A DNA stretch of 64,000 nt, taken from positions 1,116,001-1,180,000 of the forward strand of contig NZ_FQWS01000001.1 in NCBI RefSeq assembly GCF_900129745.1, read 5' to 3'. The notes beneath the pieces are model-generated. The model was given only the letters and a program-made list of their open reading frames with translations, searched no databases and had not been told where the DNA came from. The stretch comes from Winogradskyella jejuensis. GTDB lineage: Bacteria > Bacteroidota > Bacteroidia > Flavobacteriales > Flavobacteriaceae. A program made the position numbers and the translations under genes. Below, piece after piece: positions 8,390 to 17,745 of this stretch; positions within the stretch are counted from its first letter, which is position 1; each line of letters opens with the position of its first letter.

Positions 8390-9384
8390 ACAAATTGATA
8401 ATCTCCAAATTTTTCAAGAACTTCATCAAAAGCAGCAAACACATCTTTTGAGTCGTCGCTAGTTACCATTTTCATGCGGTATTCTTTAAAGTTGGGGATG
8501 CCTTTAAAATAGTTGGTGTAGTGGCGTCGAGTTTCAAAAACACCAAGTTTTTCGCCTTTCCAATCTATGGACATTTGCAGGTGACGACGCGCAGCCTCAA
8601 CACGTTCTGCTAAAGAAATAGGCGCTAGATGCTCTCCTGTTTTAAAAAAGTGCTTTACTTGCTTAAAAAACCAAGGATTGCCAATTGTAGCACGACCAAT
8701 CATAGCACCGTCTAAGCCATATTCGTCTCGCATTTTCACTGCCATTTCGGGCGTGTTTACATCCCCATTTCCAAATACCGGAATGTGCATTCGAGGATTG
8801 TTTTTTACGTCGGCAATAGGTTTCCAATCGGCATTACCTTTATACATTTGCGCACGTGTACGTCCGTGAATCGCAATAGATTTTATGCCAACGTCTTGGA
8901 GGCGTTCGGCCACTTCGACAATTTTTATAGAGTCGTGGTCCCAACCTAAACGTGTCTTAACAGTTACTGGCAAATTGGTGCGTTTTACCATTTCGGCAGT
9001 GAGCTTTTCCATAAGGCAAACATCCTTAAGAATTCCGGCACCAGCACCTTTGCTCACCACTTTTTTTACAGGGCAACCAAAATTAATATCTATAATGTCT
9101 GGATTGGATTTCTCGACAATATCAATGGTTTGGAGCATACTCTCCATATTAGCACCAAAAATTTGAATACCAACCGGTCGCTCTTTTTCGTAGATGTCGA
9201 GCTTCATAATGCTTTTTGCAGCATTACGAATTAAGCCTTCACTACTTACAAATTCGGTATAGACCACATCGGCACCTTGCTCTTTGCAGAGTGCCCGAAA
9301 TGGTGGGTCGCTTACGTCTTCCATCGGAGCTAAAAGCAGAGGAAATTCACCTAATTCTATGTCGCCAATTTTTACCAAACGCAA
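8386..9384 (-). CDS. dusB: tRNA-dihydrouridine synthase, DusB type
   Basis: Dus enzymes reduce uridines in the tRNA D-loop with FMN and NADPH. The 332-residue protein is a TIM barrel with the family pattern: LLAPMEDVSDPPFRALC at the N-terminus, INFGCPVKKVVSKGAGAG with the catalytic Cys, LPVTVKTRLGWD, IHGRTRAQMYKG, and GNGDVNTPE then GAMIGRATIGNPWFF for FMN phosphate binding. The C-terminal helical domain (about residues 245-332) includes RRHYTNYFKGIPNFKEYR. The closest subgroup by motif is DusB; tRNA positions are not provable here. Confidence 0.94.
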   Translation of the reverse strand: MRLVKIGDIELGEFPLLLAPMEDVSDPPFRALCKEQGADVVYTEFVSSEGLIRNAAKSIMKLDIYEKERPVGIQIFGANMESMLQTIDIVEKSNPDIIDINFGCPVKKVVSKGAGAGILKDVCLMEKLTAEMVKRTNLPVTVKTRLGWDHDSIKIVEVAERLQDVGIKSIAIHGRTRAQMYKGNADWKPIADVKNNPRMHIPVFGNGDVNTPEMAVKMRDEYGLDGAMIGRATIGNPWFFKQVKHFFKTGEHLAPISLAERVEAARRHLQMSIDWKGEKLGVFETRRHYTNYFKGIPNFKEYRMKMVTSDDSKDVFAAFDEVLEKFGDYQFV

Positions 9385-9478
9385 TTAATTTGTTTCGCCG
9401 TTACTAAAGTTATGGCGAATTTGGATGCAAAATTAGGGTTTTTTAGGTAATTGAAAAGGAAACTAATAAATTAGACTT

Positions 9479-9997
9479 ATGAAATCGACTTTATACATAG
9501 TTGTTTTTTGTTTTTGTTTCAGTTTTGCGAAGTCGCAGAATAAAAATTTGAAGACTTATAAATTTGGAGCTTATAAATTAAATTATCCTAAAGCTTGGAA
9601 GATTCAAAAAAATCCATTTGGGTTTCAATTGCTTCCGAAAGAAAAGGAGTTGATTAAAAAAAGAGCAGCTTTCGTGTATATTATAAATAGTAAAATAAAG
9701 AAGTTTATTGGTAAAACCGATATCGTAAGTTACCTCAAACAATACGCTGAAACACCAGACCACCATATAAAAAGTAAATCATTTAGAATAACTGAAATAA
9801 AAGACAATGCTAAGTATCAATACAAAATTACATCAGAAATAGTATTTGTTTTGTCTGATGAAATATCCACTAGAGTAGAATATTTTAATTTCAGCGGTGA
9901 GTTTGTTAGTTCAATTATGTATCAAGCTAGAAAAGACATATTTGAAAAATATAAAAACGACGCCATGTTAATTATCAATTCTATACAACAACGTTAA
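9479..9997 (+). CDS. Secreted protein of unknown function upstream of the lgt-like gene
   Basis: I do not recognise a family. The 172-residue product starts with a signal peptide (hydrophobic residues 4-16, likely cleavage after AKSQ near residue 20) and then forms a basic, lysine-rich, mostly beta-like domain with no Cys in the mature part. A PsbP-like pattern, with a YKLNYPKAWKIQ motif near the start and a late IINSI, is vaguely suggestive but not decisive. It is the first gene of a four-gene set: the lgt-like TTG start lies 1 nt beyond its stop, so the two are probably co-translated. Confidence 0.75.
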   Translation: MKSTLYIVVFCFCFSFAKSQNKNLKTYKFGAYKLNYPKAWKIQKNPFGFQLLPKEKELIKKRAAFVYIINSKIKKFIGKTDIVSYLKQYAETPDHHIKSKSFRITEIKDNAKYQYKITSEIVFVLSDEISTRVEYFNFSGEFVSSIMYQARKDIFEKYKNDAMLIINSIQQR

Positions 9998-9998
9998 T

Positions 9999-10742
9999 TT
10001 GCAAATCCCATTCGAGCCAGAACTTTTTAGTACGACCATAAATATTCATCTAATCCTTGAGTATTTAGCGTTTTTTTTAGCGTTTCGGTATTACATAATT
10101 TTAAGACGAAAGGAGACTGACCATATTAACTCCAACAACCGACTATCTATTATTCTCGGTGCAACGTTGGGCGCATTAATTGGCTCTAGATTGGTGGGTG
10201 TTTTAGAAAATCCTTTTGTAGAATTTACGGAGCAAAACATCATTCAGCTATTAAATACAAAAACCATAATGGGCGGTTTATTTGGAGGACTACTTGGTGT
10301 AGAATTAGCCAAAAAAATTATTGGAGAAAAGCAATCCTCTGGAGATTTGTTTGTTTTTCCGATTATTCTTGGAATTTTTATCGGGCGTATTGGCTGCTTC
10401 TTATCGGGAGTCAAAGAGTTTACCTACGGCAAACAGACCTCTTTTTTTACAGGAATGGATTTGGGAGATGGCTTACAACGGCATCCGACATCACTTTACG
10501 AACTTGTATTTTTAGTCATTCTATTTTTCAGTTTAAAATACATTCTGAATAACTATTCATTAAAAAACGGTGAGCTTTTTAAGCTTTTTATGTTGTTTTA
10601 CTTTGGTTTTCGATTTTTTATAGAGTTTTTAAAACCTAATGTATTTTATGTTCTTGGGCTAAGCACAATCCAAATATTATGTCTAATTTGTTGGTTGTAT
10701 TATTACCAATTTATCTTTCAGAAACTAAAGTATGCCCGTTAG
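9999..10742 (+). CDS. Lgt-like prolipoprotein diacylglyceryl transferase family protein
   Basis: Lgt moves diacylglycerol from phosphatidylglycerol to the lipobox Cys of prolipoproteins. This 247-residue protein has about seven membrane helices and the key Lgt signatures: GRIGCFLSG (129-137, the Lgt signature Arg), RHPTSLYE (161-168) and FRFFIEF (204-210). The start is a TTG at 9999, since no ATG gives a complete N-terminus. It overlaps the radical SAM gene by 11 bp. It is somewhat shorter than standard Lgt and its surroundings are unlike a housekeeping lgt locus, so it may act on another lipid or protein acceptor. That is inference. Confidence 0.82.
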   Translation: MQIPFEPELFSTTINIHLILEYLAFFLAFRYYIILRRKETDHINSNNRLSIILGATLGALIGSRLVGVLENPFVEFTEQNIIQLLNTKTIMGGLFGGLLGVELAKKIIGEKQSSGDLFVFPIILGIFIGRIGCFLSGVKEFTYGKQTSFFTGMDLGDGLQRHPTSLYELVFLVILFFSLKYILNNYSLKNGELFKLFMLFYFGFRFFIEFLKPNVFYVLGLSTIQILCLICWLYYYQFIFQKLKYAR

Positions 10743-12123
10743 AAAATATACCTATTACGATTTTACCTTGAGCCTTTGCCCCGAATGTTTAAGGCGTGTT
10801 GATGCAAAGATTGTTTTTGAAAACGAGAACGTTTACATGCTGAAACGATGTAATGAGCATGGTAATTCTAAGGTGCTTATTGCTGATGATATAGAGTATT
10901 ATAAAAACATAAGAAATTATAATAAACCCAGCGAAACGCCATACACTTTTAATACCAAAACACATTATGGTTGTCCGTACGATTGTGGCTTATGTCCCGA
11001 CCACGAGCAACATAGCTGCTTAACGGTTGTTGAGGTTACGGATAGGTGCAACTTAACTTGCCCAACCTGTTATGCAGGTTCTTCGCCAACATACGGAAGA
11101 CATCGAACTTTGGAAGAGGTAAAAACGATGCTAGACACCATTGTTAAAAATGAAAAAGAGCCAGATGTGGTGCAAATTTCGGGAGGAGAACCGACGATAC
11201 ATCCGCAGTTTTGGGAGATTATGGATTATGCAAAATCGTTACCCATTCGGCATTTAATGTTAAATACCAACGGCATTAAAATTGCTAAAGATTTCGCTTT
11301 CGCGGAAAAGTTAAAAACGTACGCTCCAGATTTTGAAATTTATTTACAATTTGATTCGTTTGAGAATTCAGTTTTACAAGAATTGCGGGGAGCAGATTTA
11401 AATGACATTCGTAAGCAAGCGCTCGAAAATTTAAATAAACTTAATCTTTCAACCACTTTGGTAGTGACGCTTCAAAAAGGATTAAATGACCATGAAATAG
11501 GAAAAATAATAGATTACGCCTTAAAACAAAAATGCGTTCGTGGCGTGACTTTGCAACCAACACAAATTGCAGGTCGGTTAGAAAACTTTAATCCTGAAAC
11601 GGACAGAATGACTTTAACCGAAGTGCGACGAAAAATAATGGAGCAAACCACTATTTTTAATCCAGACGATTTGTTGCCGGTGCCATGTAATCCTGATGCT
11701 TTAGTTATGGGCTACGCGCTTAAATTAGATGGAGAGGTATTTCCGTTAACGCGTTATATTAACCCCGCTGATTTATTAGATAATAGCAAAAACACGATTA
11801 TTTACGAGCAAGACGAACAGCTGCATGGAAAAATGATAGAGCTGTTTAGCACAGGAAATTCTGTTGAGGTTGCAGAAGAAAACTTAAAATCAATAATGTG
11901 CTGCTTACCAGATATTGATGCACCAAATTTGGGCTATGATAATTTGTTTAGGGTAATAATCATGCAGTTTATAGATGCTTATAATTTTGATGTACGAGCG
12001 ATAAAGAAATCATGTGTTCATATCGTAGATAAGGATAATAAAATAATCCCATTTGAGACCATGAACCTATTTTACCGAGACGATAAAAAAGCACGATTAG
12101 AAGAACTTAGAAACGAAATATGA
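10732..12123 (+). CDS. Radical SAM enzyme of the MJ0619/tetraether-synthase-like family
   Basis: The 463-residue protein starts with a rubredoxin-like Cys set (C16, C19, C40), then a CPYDCGLCPDHEQHSC block (C81, C85, C88, C96). Directly after come the radical SAM motif DRCNLTCPTC (CxxxCxxC at 106/110/113) and the SAM-binding GGEP (151-154). This order, especially GLCPDH followed by EVTDRCNL, matches the MJ0619/Tes family, whose archaeal member joins isoprenoid chains to form tetraether lipids. Further Cys (PCNPD, IMCC) may hold auxiliary clusters. It overlaps the Lgt-like gene by 11 bp and the next small gene by 4 bp, so the three are almost surely one unit. The substrate in a flavobacterium is unknown. 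Confidence 0.85.
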   Translation: MPVRKYTYYDFTLSLCPECLRRVDAKIVFENENVYMLKRCNEHGNSKVLIADDIEYYKNIRNYNKPSETPYTFNTKTHYGCPYDCGLCPDHEQHSCLTVVEVTDRCNLTCPTCYAGSSPTYGRHRTLEEVKTMLDTIVKNEKEPDVVQISGGEPTIHPQFWEIMDYAKSLPIRHLMLNTNGIKIAKDFAFAEKLKTYAPDFEIYLQFDSFENSVLQELRGADLNDIRKQALENLNKLNLSTTLVVTLQKGLNDHEIGKIIDYALKQKCVRGVTLQPTQIAGRLENFNPETDRMTLTEVRRKIMEQTTIFNPDDLLPVPCNPDALVMGYALKLDGEVFPLTRYINPADLLDNSKNTIIYEQDEQLHGKMIELFSTGNSVEVAEENLKSIMCCLPDIDAPNLGYDNLFRVIIMQFIDAYNFDVRAIKKSCVHIVDKDNKIIPFETMNLFYRDDKKARLEELRNEI

Positions 12124-12329
12124 TGAGTTTAGTTTTAGAACCAGGAAATTTAGATGGCTTAGTCATTTTGATACTAGCCATAATGTTTGGACCAGCTATT
12201 CTTTTAGCTATTATAGGTTTTGCTCTTTATAAGAATAATAAAAAGGCAGCCAAGATTCTTTTTATTTTGGCGGTGCTTTACGTATTAATCAGTCTTGGTA
12301 TTTGCGGTACGTTGATGTTGGGTTACTAA
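12120..12329 (+). CDS. Small two-helix membrane protein
   Basis: The 69-residue product has two hydrophobic helices (about 13-36 and 44-67) joined by a short basic loop (YKNNKKAAK), so it is probably a helical hairpin in the inner membrane. The start ATG overlaps the radical SAM stop codon (ATGA), which indicates translational coupling; a second ATG follows immediately. No known family is evident. It ends the Lgt-like/radical SAM set and could be an accessory subunit. Its last 45 bp overlap the convergent DUF4345 gene. Confidence 0.7.
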   Translation: MMSLVLEPGNLDGLVILILAIMFGPAILLAIIGFALYKNNKKAAKILFILAVLYVLISLGICGTLMLGY

Positions 12330-12692
12330 AACCCAAATTCCGTAGCACCCTAGAAACAATTCTAAAAAAGTACCAATAACGTAACCTTGTGTTGGTAAGC
12401 CATCAACAAGCATACTTGTAATTCTACCAAAACCCAAACCAAGCATAAATACAACGTTGGTTATCAAGGCTGTTTTTAGGTAATTAGTTTTAAATATTCC
12501 TAACATCCAAATAAAAGCACAAGCTATATACAAGCCCATAATAGCCTTGTAGAAATTATGCTCATCTATGGTTTTTGGAAATAATTCGAATTCCAAATCC
12601 GGAAAAAAGCCATAGCTAATCGCCACAGGAAAAACAACAAAGACAGATATTATCAGGTGAATTTTTGAGATAAAATCTTGCTTAGTTTTCAT
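12285..12692 (-). CDS. DUF4345-like membrane protein
   Basis: A 135-residue protein with four predicted membrane helices (about 10-30, 45-68, 72-95 and 105-128). The pattern NFYKAIMGLY followed by FMLGLGFGRITSMLVDG and a late ELFLG resembles the DUF4345 family of unknown function. It is transcribed in the same direction as the M28 peptidase and starts 1 bp after that gene's stop codon, so it is probably in the same transcript. No catalytic residues can be recognised. Confidence 0.7.
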   Translation of the reverse strand: MKTKQDFISKIHLIISVFVVFPVAISYGFFPDLEFELFPKTIDEHNFYKAIMGLYIACAFIWMLGIFKTNYLKTALITNVVFMLGLGFGRITSMLVDGLPTQGYVIGTFLELFLGCYGIWVLVTQHQRTANTKTD

Positions 12693-12693
12693 G

Positions 12694-13938
12694 CTAAAAC
12701 TTCACCGTAGTCTCAATAATGTCTTCGCCTCGCTTCACACTAATCGAAGTTTCGTCACCTTTTTCAAAAGTAGAAAGCGCCTTCATATAACTCATCATAT
12801 CTGTTACGTCTGCATCACCAAGTTTTATAACAATATCGCCTTTTTGTAGTCCAGCATTAGATGCAGGTGTGTCCTCGCGAGTGCCATCAATGCGCATACC
12901 TTTTCCGTCGAATAGATAATCTGGTACAACGCCAAGACCAACTTTAAAACGTGGTACTTCTTCGCTTTCGTTTTTTGTTTTCCTAAAAGCGAGTTTTCCG
13001 TTATCATTTAAATCAGTGATGATGGTAAAGATGTATTCCGAAATGAGATTCATCCCACCGTAATTTAGTTTTTCAGAATCATCGCCTGGTTTGTGGTAAT
13101 CTTCATGCTGACCCGTGAAAAAATGTAGTACTGGAATATCAATCAAGTAAAAACTTGTGTGGTCACTTGGGCCAACACCACTTTCGTTTTCTACCAATTT
13201 AAACTTTTCGTTATTTGCTTTTAAAGTTTGTTTAAACATCGGAGACGTACCAACACCATAGACAGCTAATGTACTATCGGCTTTCATTCGGCCAACCATA
13301 TCCATATTAATCATGTAGTTAATGGATTTGGTATCAATTGTTGGATTTTTAGAGAAGTAATTAGAACCTAATAAGCCCATTTCTTCACCCGAAAATGCCA
13401 TAAATAAATAATTGTTATTGTCTTTGGTTTCAGCAGTTTCGTTTCGCACTTTTAAACGGTCGGCCAAATTCAGCATCACGGCAACACCACTGGCGTTATC
13501 ATCAGCACCGTTGTGAATAGCTTTGTCTTTTTCGCGGTATAAAGAACCTTCGCCACCAAAGCCCAAATGGTCGTAATGTGCGCCAATTACAATGGTGTTT
13601 TCTGCATTATTATCTATAAAACCAATCACGTTTCTGCCCGTAATTGTGCTATCTGCGTTGGTTGTAAATTCAACTTCTTTGTGCGGGTCAGTTTTTGGTT
13701 TAAAACTAAACGATTGGATAAAACCTTCAGTTCCTTTTGGCAATAGCCCAATGTCTTTAAAGCGTTCAGAAATATAACCTGAAGCCGCTTTTTCTCCTGG
13801 AGTGCCAGTTTGTCGCCCTTCGAGCTTATCATCGGCTAAGAAAGTAACATCGTCTTTTATTTTGTTTTCAGCTTGTTTTGGTTCGTTTTTGCAGGCAAAT
13901 ACAAATAATACTATAAATAATAAGGCAATCTTTTTCAT
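12694..13938 (-). CDS. M28-family zinc aminopeptidase lipoprotein with a C-terminal PDZ domain
   Basis: The 414-residue product has a lipoprotein signal (LFVFACKNE, lipidated Cys at about residue 16). Residues 30-310 are an M28 peptidase with the co-catalytic zinc ligands in place: HYDHLG, ADDNASG, SGEEMGLLGS, NMDMVGR and SDHTSFY. Residues 325-414 form a PDZ domain (GLGVVPDYL ... AGLQKGDIVIKLGD). It probably trims peptides at the cell surface or in the periplasm. It is transcribed divergently from the PD40 lipoprotein gene, with 79 bp between the starts. Confidence 0.93.
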   Translation of the reverse strand: MKKIALLFIVLFVFACKNEPKQAENKIKDDVTFLADDKLEGRQTGTPGEKAASGYISERFKDIGLLPKGTEGFIQSFSFKPKTDPHKEVEFTTNADSTITGRNVIGFIDNNAENTIVIGAHYDHLGFGGEGSLYREKDKAIHNGADDNASGVAVMLNLADRLKVRNETAETKDNNNYLFMAFSGEEMGLLGSNYFSKNPTIDTKSINYMINMDMVGRMKADSTLAVYGVGTSPMFKQTLKANNEKFKLVENESGVGPSDHTSFYLIDIPVLHFFTGQHEDYHKPGDDSEKLNYGGMNLISEYIFTIITDLNDNGKLAFRKTKNESEEVPRFKVGLGVVPDYLFDGKGMRIDGTREDTPASNAGLQKGDIVIKLGDADVTDMMSYMKALSTFEKGDETSISVKRGEDIIETTVKF

Positions 13939-14017
13939 TGGTTTATCTTATTTTTGTCTCAAAATTCCGAAGCTTAATGCATAGGAATTACAAAATTAGG
14001 CATTAAAAATTATAGTT

Positions 14018-15124
14018 ATGAAGCGATTAGGTGTTATTCTTTTGATTTGTTTTTCAATTTTTTCTTGTAAAAATGAAGTCAATAAAACTAAAACTAAACC
14101 AGCGGAGAAAAAATTGGTTGCAGGAAATGACCCATTAATTTATCCAGAAGAAGTACATTTTAAATCTATCAGACAAGTCACGTTTGGTGGCGATAATGCC
14201 GAAGCGTATTGGAGTTTCGATGATAAGCAGCTCGTGTTTCAATCTAACAATGCCGCTTGGAATGTAGGCTGCGACCAAATGTTTTTAATGAACGCCGATG
14301 AAACGTTTAAAGATAAAGTACCTCCAATGATTAGCACAGGAAAAGGTCGAACGACTTGCGCTTATTTTCTACCAGACAATAAACATATCATTTACGCATC
14401 GACACACTTAAAACAAGACGAATGCCCAGATACACCATTACGTAAAAACGGAAAATACATCTGGCCAATCTACGACAGCTACGATATTTTTGTCGCAGAT
14501 TTAGAAGGCAATATTGTAAAGCAATTAACTAACGAAATTGGCTACGATGCCGAGCCAACAGTTTCTCCAAAAGGTGATAAAATTGTATTTACATCAACCC
14601 GAAGTGGTGATTTGGAATTGTATACCATGAATATAGATGGAACCGATGTAAAACAAATTACAAACGAATTGGGTTACGATGGTGGCGCCTTCTTTTCGCC
14701 AGACGGAAGTCAGTTAATTTTTCGTTCGTCTCGTCCTAAAACGGAGCAGGAAATCAAGGAATACAAAGAGTTATTGGCCGAAGGTTTAGTTGAGCCAACT
14801 GAAATGGAATTGTACATCTGTAACGCTGACGGCAGTAACTTACGTCAACTTACAGATTTAGGAAATGCTAATTGGAGTCCGTTCTTTTTACCGAGTGGTG
14901 ACAAGGTATTGTTTTCTTCTAATTTTGAAGCAGAACGCGGTTTTCCTTTTAACTTATACATGATTGACACCGACGGAAAAAACCTAAAGCGCATCACACA
15001 TGGCGAAACCTTTGACGCATTCCCGGTATTTTCTAACGATGGTAAATATTTAGCATTTTCAAGTAACAGAAACAATGGTGGCGGACGCGATACCAATTTG
15101 TTTATTGCCGAGTGGCAGGATTGA
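14018..15124 (+). CDS. TolB-like PD40 beta-propeller lipoprotein
   Basis: The 368-residue protein begins with a lipoprotein signal (CFSIFSCKNE, Cys at about residue 17). The rest is a six-bladed beta-propeller of PD40/WD40-like repeats; typical units are FSPDGSQLIFRSSR, VSPKGDKIVFTSTRSG and FSNDGKYLAFSSNRN, with intervening xDGTxxKQITN segments. Such proteins usually act as periplasmic or surface binding scaffolds. A catalytic role is not indicated. It ends beside a dispersed inverted repeat and converges on the TonB receptor gene. Confidence 0.9.
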   Translation: MKRLGVILLICFSIFSCKNEVNKTKTKPAEKKLVAGNDPLIYPEEVHFKSIRQVTFGGDNAEAYWSFDDKQLVFQSNNAAWNVGCDQMFLMNADETFKDKVPPMISTGKGRTTCAYFLPDNKHIIYASTHLKQDECPDTPLRKNGKYIWPIYDSYDIFVADLEGNIVKQLTNEIGYDAEPTVSPKGDKIVFTSTRSGDLELYTMNIDGTDVKQITNELGYDGGAFFSPDGSQLIFRSSRPKTEQEIKEYKELLAEGLVEPTEMELYICNADGSNLRQLTDLGNANWSPFFLPSGDKVLFSSNFEAERGFPFNLYMIDTDGKNLKRITHGETFDAFPVFSNDGKYLAFSSNRNNGGGRDTNLFIAEWQD

Positions 15125-15172
15125 CAAATCCTTTGATTTGTCATGCTGAACTTGATTCAGCATCTCATGCTT
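15122..15172. repeat. Intergenic inverted repeats (dispersed flavobacterial type)
   Basis: Two hairpins lie between convergent genes: TGACAAATC-ctt-GATTTGTCA overlapping the stop of the upstream gene, then TGCTGAA and TTCAGCA arms. The second belongs to the dispersed GTCATGCTGA-type element found at several other junctions here, and may serve as a bidirectional terminator. Confidence 0.6.
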
Positions 15173-17578
15173 CTAATCCAAATCCTTAATCCTATCACGC
15201 TCTTCGGCAGAAGTTGTGCGCTCATTAGTACTCAATTTTGTGTTACCAAACTTGTAACGGAAACCTAATCTCACAAAGCGATTATCCTTGTCGATGTTTT
15301 GTCTATTAGATTGGTTAAGATATCTCACAGTTCTTCGTTCGTCTTGAAAATTGAATAAGTCTTCAAAAGACAAAGAAATTATCCCGTTTTTATTTAATAT
15401 CGTTTTAGTCACACTAAGACCCGTAGCTAGTCTATCTTCAACAGTTTGTAAGGCATAAAGATTTTTACCCACCCAAGCAAGTGATAAATTCAGGTTTAAA
15501 CTATTATCTTCCAAAAGTGTGAGGTTGTTGGACATTTCTGTATAGTTAGACCAACGGCTTAAATCTATAGAGTCTGTCCCAAAACTTGATTCTTCTGTAA
15601 TATTATAAAATGAAGTTGCAAAGTAAATATTCCAACGATTAGTGATGTCAATGTCTAATAAGAAATCAAATCCAAAATCTACATTTTTGTCAAAATTAAC
15701 AGGTGTATAGGTTAATATGTTATTGGTGTTATCTTGCCTTGGTATTTCATTAATTGCACCATCATAATTCATGTAGTAGGCTTCAATAGTGAAGTACTCA
15801 TAAAAGCTCGTACCGATAACAAAATGGTCTAAAAATGTAGGTTGCAAGGCAGGATTTCCTTCAACAGTTGTGTTTTCATTTATAAAAAATGTAAATGGAT
15901 TTAAGTTAGTATAATTTGGACGTGTGATACTACGCTTGTAGTTTCCATATAGACTAAAATTATCTGAGAAATTATGAGAAATACTCGCATTAGGAAACCA
16001 TTCAAAATAATCTTGAGTATTAGTTTGGTTTAAGGTTGGTGAAAAACCTTCGACATTAGTTTGTTCAGCACGTACACCTAAAATCAAATCCCAATTTTCC
16101 CAAGATTTACTGTAATTTACATAGCCAGCAAATACGTTTTCGTCATAGTCAAAAGCATTACTATTTGCGGTATTTATAACTTCACTGCCGTTAACAATAT
16201 CTATTCTAAAAATGGAACTTTCTGTAGTAACATTAGAATATTTTGCACCGGCATCAAAAGTTGAACTTTCACTTAAAGGCAATGAATAATCTGCTTTTAC
16301 CGTGTAGATATTAGTGTCTTGATTGGCAAGTGTGTTAAATTCAGAATCGTTGGTAAAGGTGTTATTGGCATCAAAAAAGTTACTAAATACATTTTGGTCG
16401 CGTTCGTAGCTGTAAGTCGTAAAATGACCATTAAGACTTAAACGGCTTCCATCTTTATAATTTGTGGTTAAACCTAAATCTGTTCCAATATTTAATTTGT
16501 CGTCATCAGAGTTGTTATCCGCTGTAAATCGACCATCAAAAACCCCATTAGCATCATTTATCGTTGTGTGATTTTTTATTCTGTAATCAAAAGTTGGTGT
16601 GTATAATCCTGTAGAAGTAAAACTCAGCGTTGTATTTTCACTTAAATAGTAGTCCAAATTAAGATTTAAGTTATGTGTTTTTGAAATTGTATTTCTATTC
16701 ACACTTGTATTCCAGAGCTCCTCTAAAGCATTAGACATGTCTAAAAAATCAATATCAGTATTGTCAGAACGGTTAATTTTTTGATGAGTGTAACTGTAGT
16801 TGATATTAAAATTGATTTTATTATTCTTAAAATAATGACTCGTCGCCGCATTATATCTTGGAAAAACACCTTGTGTATAATTGGCAGCTATGCTTCCACG
16901 ATAGCCTGTTACCAAGTTTTTGCTCATGGTAATATTAATTACTGAACCACTATCTGCATCGTAGCTTGCAGGCGGATTTGTAATTACATCAATAGACTTA
17001 ATACTGTTTGCTGGCGCACTTTCTAAAAGCTGAATTAACTCGTCAGACGTTAATTGCACACGACGATTATTAATAAAAATGGTTGCAGGCGCACTTTTAA
17101 TGTTTATACTTCCTTCGGAAACAATAACACCAGGCGTACTTTTTAAAACCTGAAGCGTTGTACCTTCTGTCAATGCAGTATTTTCAATATTAAAAGTTAA
17201 GCGGTCTGGTTTACGAGTAATGGTTGGGCGTTTTGCTGTTACTGTTACGGCCTCTAAAGATTCTGCATCTTCAACCAAAATAATGTTTGGTAATATTTTA
17301 TTTGCAGAAATTGAAATTGGTAAAGAGACTGTTTTAAACCCAATAAAACTTACTTTTAAAATATAATCTCCAGCAGTTAGATTACTTAATTCAAAAACGC
17401 CATTATCATCGGTACTGGTTCCTTTCACAAAGGTTTCGTCTTCGGTATTTTGAAGGATAACATTAACGTAAGATAGAGGGCTTTGGTTCTCGTCAACAAC
17501 AGTTCCTTTCAAAGAAAATTCTTGAGAAAATAAGGACAAACTCAACGCGAAAAAAATCGCAGTAAATAGGGGCTTCAA
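15173..17578 (-). CDS. TonB-dependent outer-membrane receptor, OMP_b-brl_3 type
   Basis: The 801-residue protein has a signal peptide (to about residue 19, SLFSQEF). Residues 22-105 are a carboxypeptidase-regulatory-like beta domain (GTVVDENQSPLSYVNVIL), about 115-215 a plug-like domain (GTTLQVLKSTPGVIV ... NPPASYDADSG), and the rest an outer-membrane beta-barrel rich in Asn, Tyr and Phe. Such receptors import large substrates with TonB energy, or sense them. No SusD partner or regulator is adjacent, so the substrate cannot be proposed. The length is normal for this subfamily, which lacks the long SusC N-terminus. Confidence 0.9.
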   Translation of the reverse strand: MKPLFTAIFFALSLSLFSQEFSLKGTVVDENQSPLSYVNVILQNTEDETFVKGTSTDDNGVFELSNLTAGDYILKVSFIGFKTVSLPISISANKILPNIILVEDAESLEAVTVTAKRPTITRKPDRLTFNIENTALTEGTTLQVLKSTPGVIVSEGSINIKSAPATIFINNRRVQLTSDELIQLLESAPANSIKSIDVITNPPASYDADSGSVINITMSKNLVTGYRGSIAANYTQGVFPRYNAATSHYFKNNKINFNINYSYTHQKINRSDNTDIDFLDMSNALEELWNTSVNRNTISKTHNLNLNLDYYLSENTTLSFTSTGLYTPTFDYRIKNHTTINDANGVFDGRFTADNNSDDDKLNIGTDLGLTTNYKDGSRLSLNGHFTTYSYERDQNVFSNFFDANNTFTNDSEFNTLANQDTNIYTVKADYSLPLSESSTFDAGAKYSNVTTESSIFRIDIVNGSEVINTANSNAFDYDENVFAGYVNYSKSWENWDLILGVRAEQTNVEGFSPTLNQTNTQDYFEWFPNASISHNFSDNFSLYGNYKRSITRPNYTNLNPFTFFINENTTVEGNPALQPTFLDHFVIGTSFYEYFTIEAYYMNYDGAINEIPRQDNTNNILTYTPVNFDKNVDFGFDFLLDIDITNRWNIYFATSFYNITEESSFGTDSIDLSRWSNYTEMSNNLTLLEDNSLNLNLSLAWVGKNLYALQTVEDRLATGLSVTKTILNKNGIISLSFEDLFNFQDERRTVRYLNQSNRQNIDKDNRFVRLGFRYKFGNTKLSTNERTTSAEERDRIKDLD

Positions 17579-17707
17579 TTTGATTTTTTGATTTAGTTAG
17601 TAACTCGGCACAAGATATAAATTGTTTTTTACTTAAAATCGATGAAAATATACAGTTGGTAGCAGTTTTCTTGTAACTTTTGGTAGGTAAGCCGTTTAGA
17701 AAACAAC

Positions 17708-17715
17708 TATATTTG
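17708..17715 (+). promoter_or_regulatory. Promoter -7 box for lepA
   Basis: TATATTTG matches TAnnTTTG, 30 bp before the chosen lepA ATG. An in-frame ATG further upstream (17680) lies before this box and is therefore unlikely to be used. Confidence 0.5.
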
Positions 17716-17745
17716 CAAATCAAAATTGCATTAGAAAAAGATTAC

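Noticed and set aside
17680..17745. 22-codon N-terminal extension of LepA
   Set aside because: It begins upstream of the TATATTTG promoter box, and LepA proteins begin at the MKHIRNF methionine.
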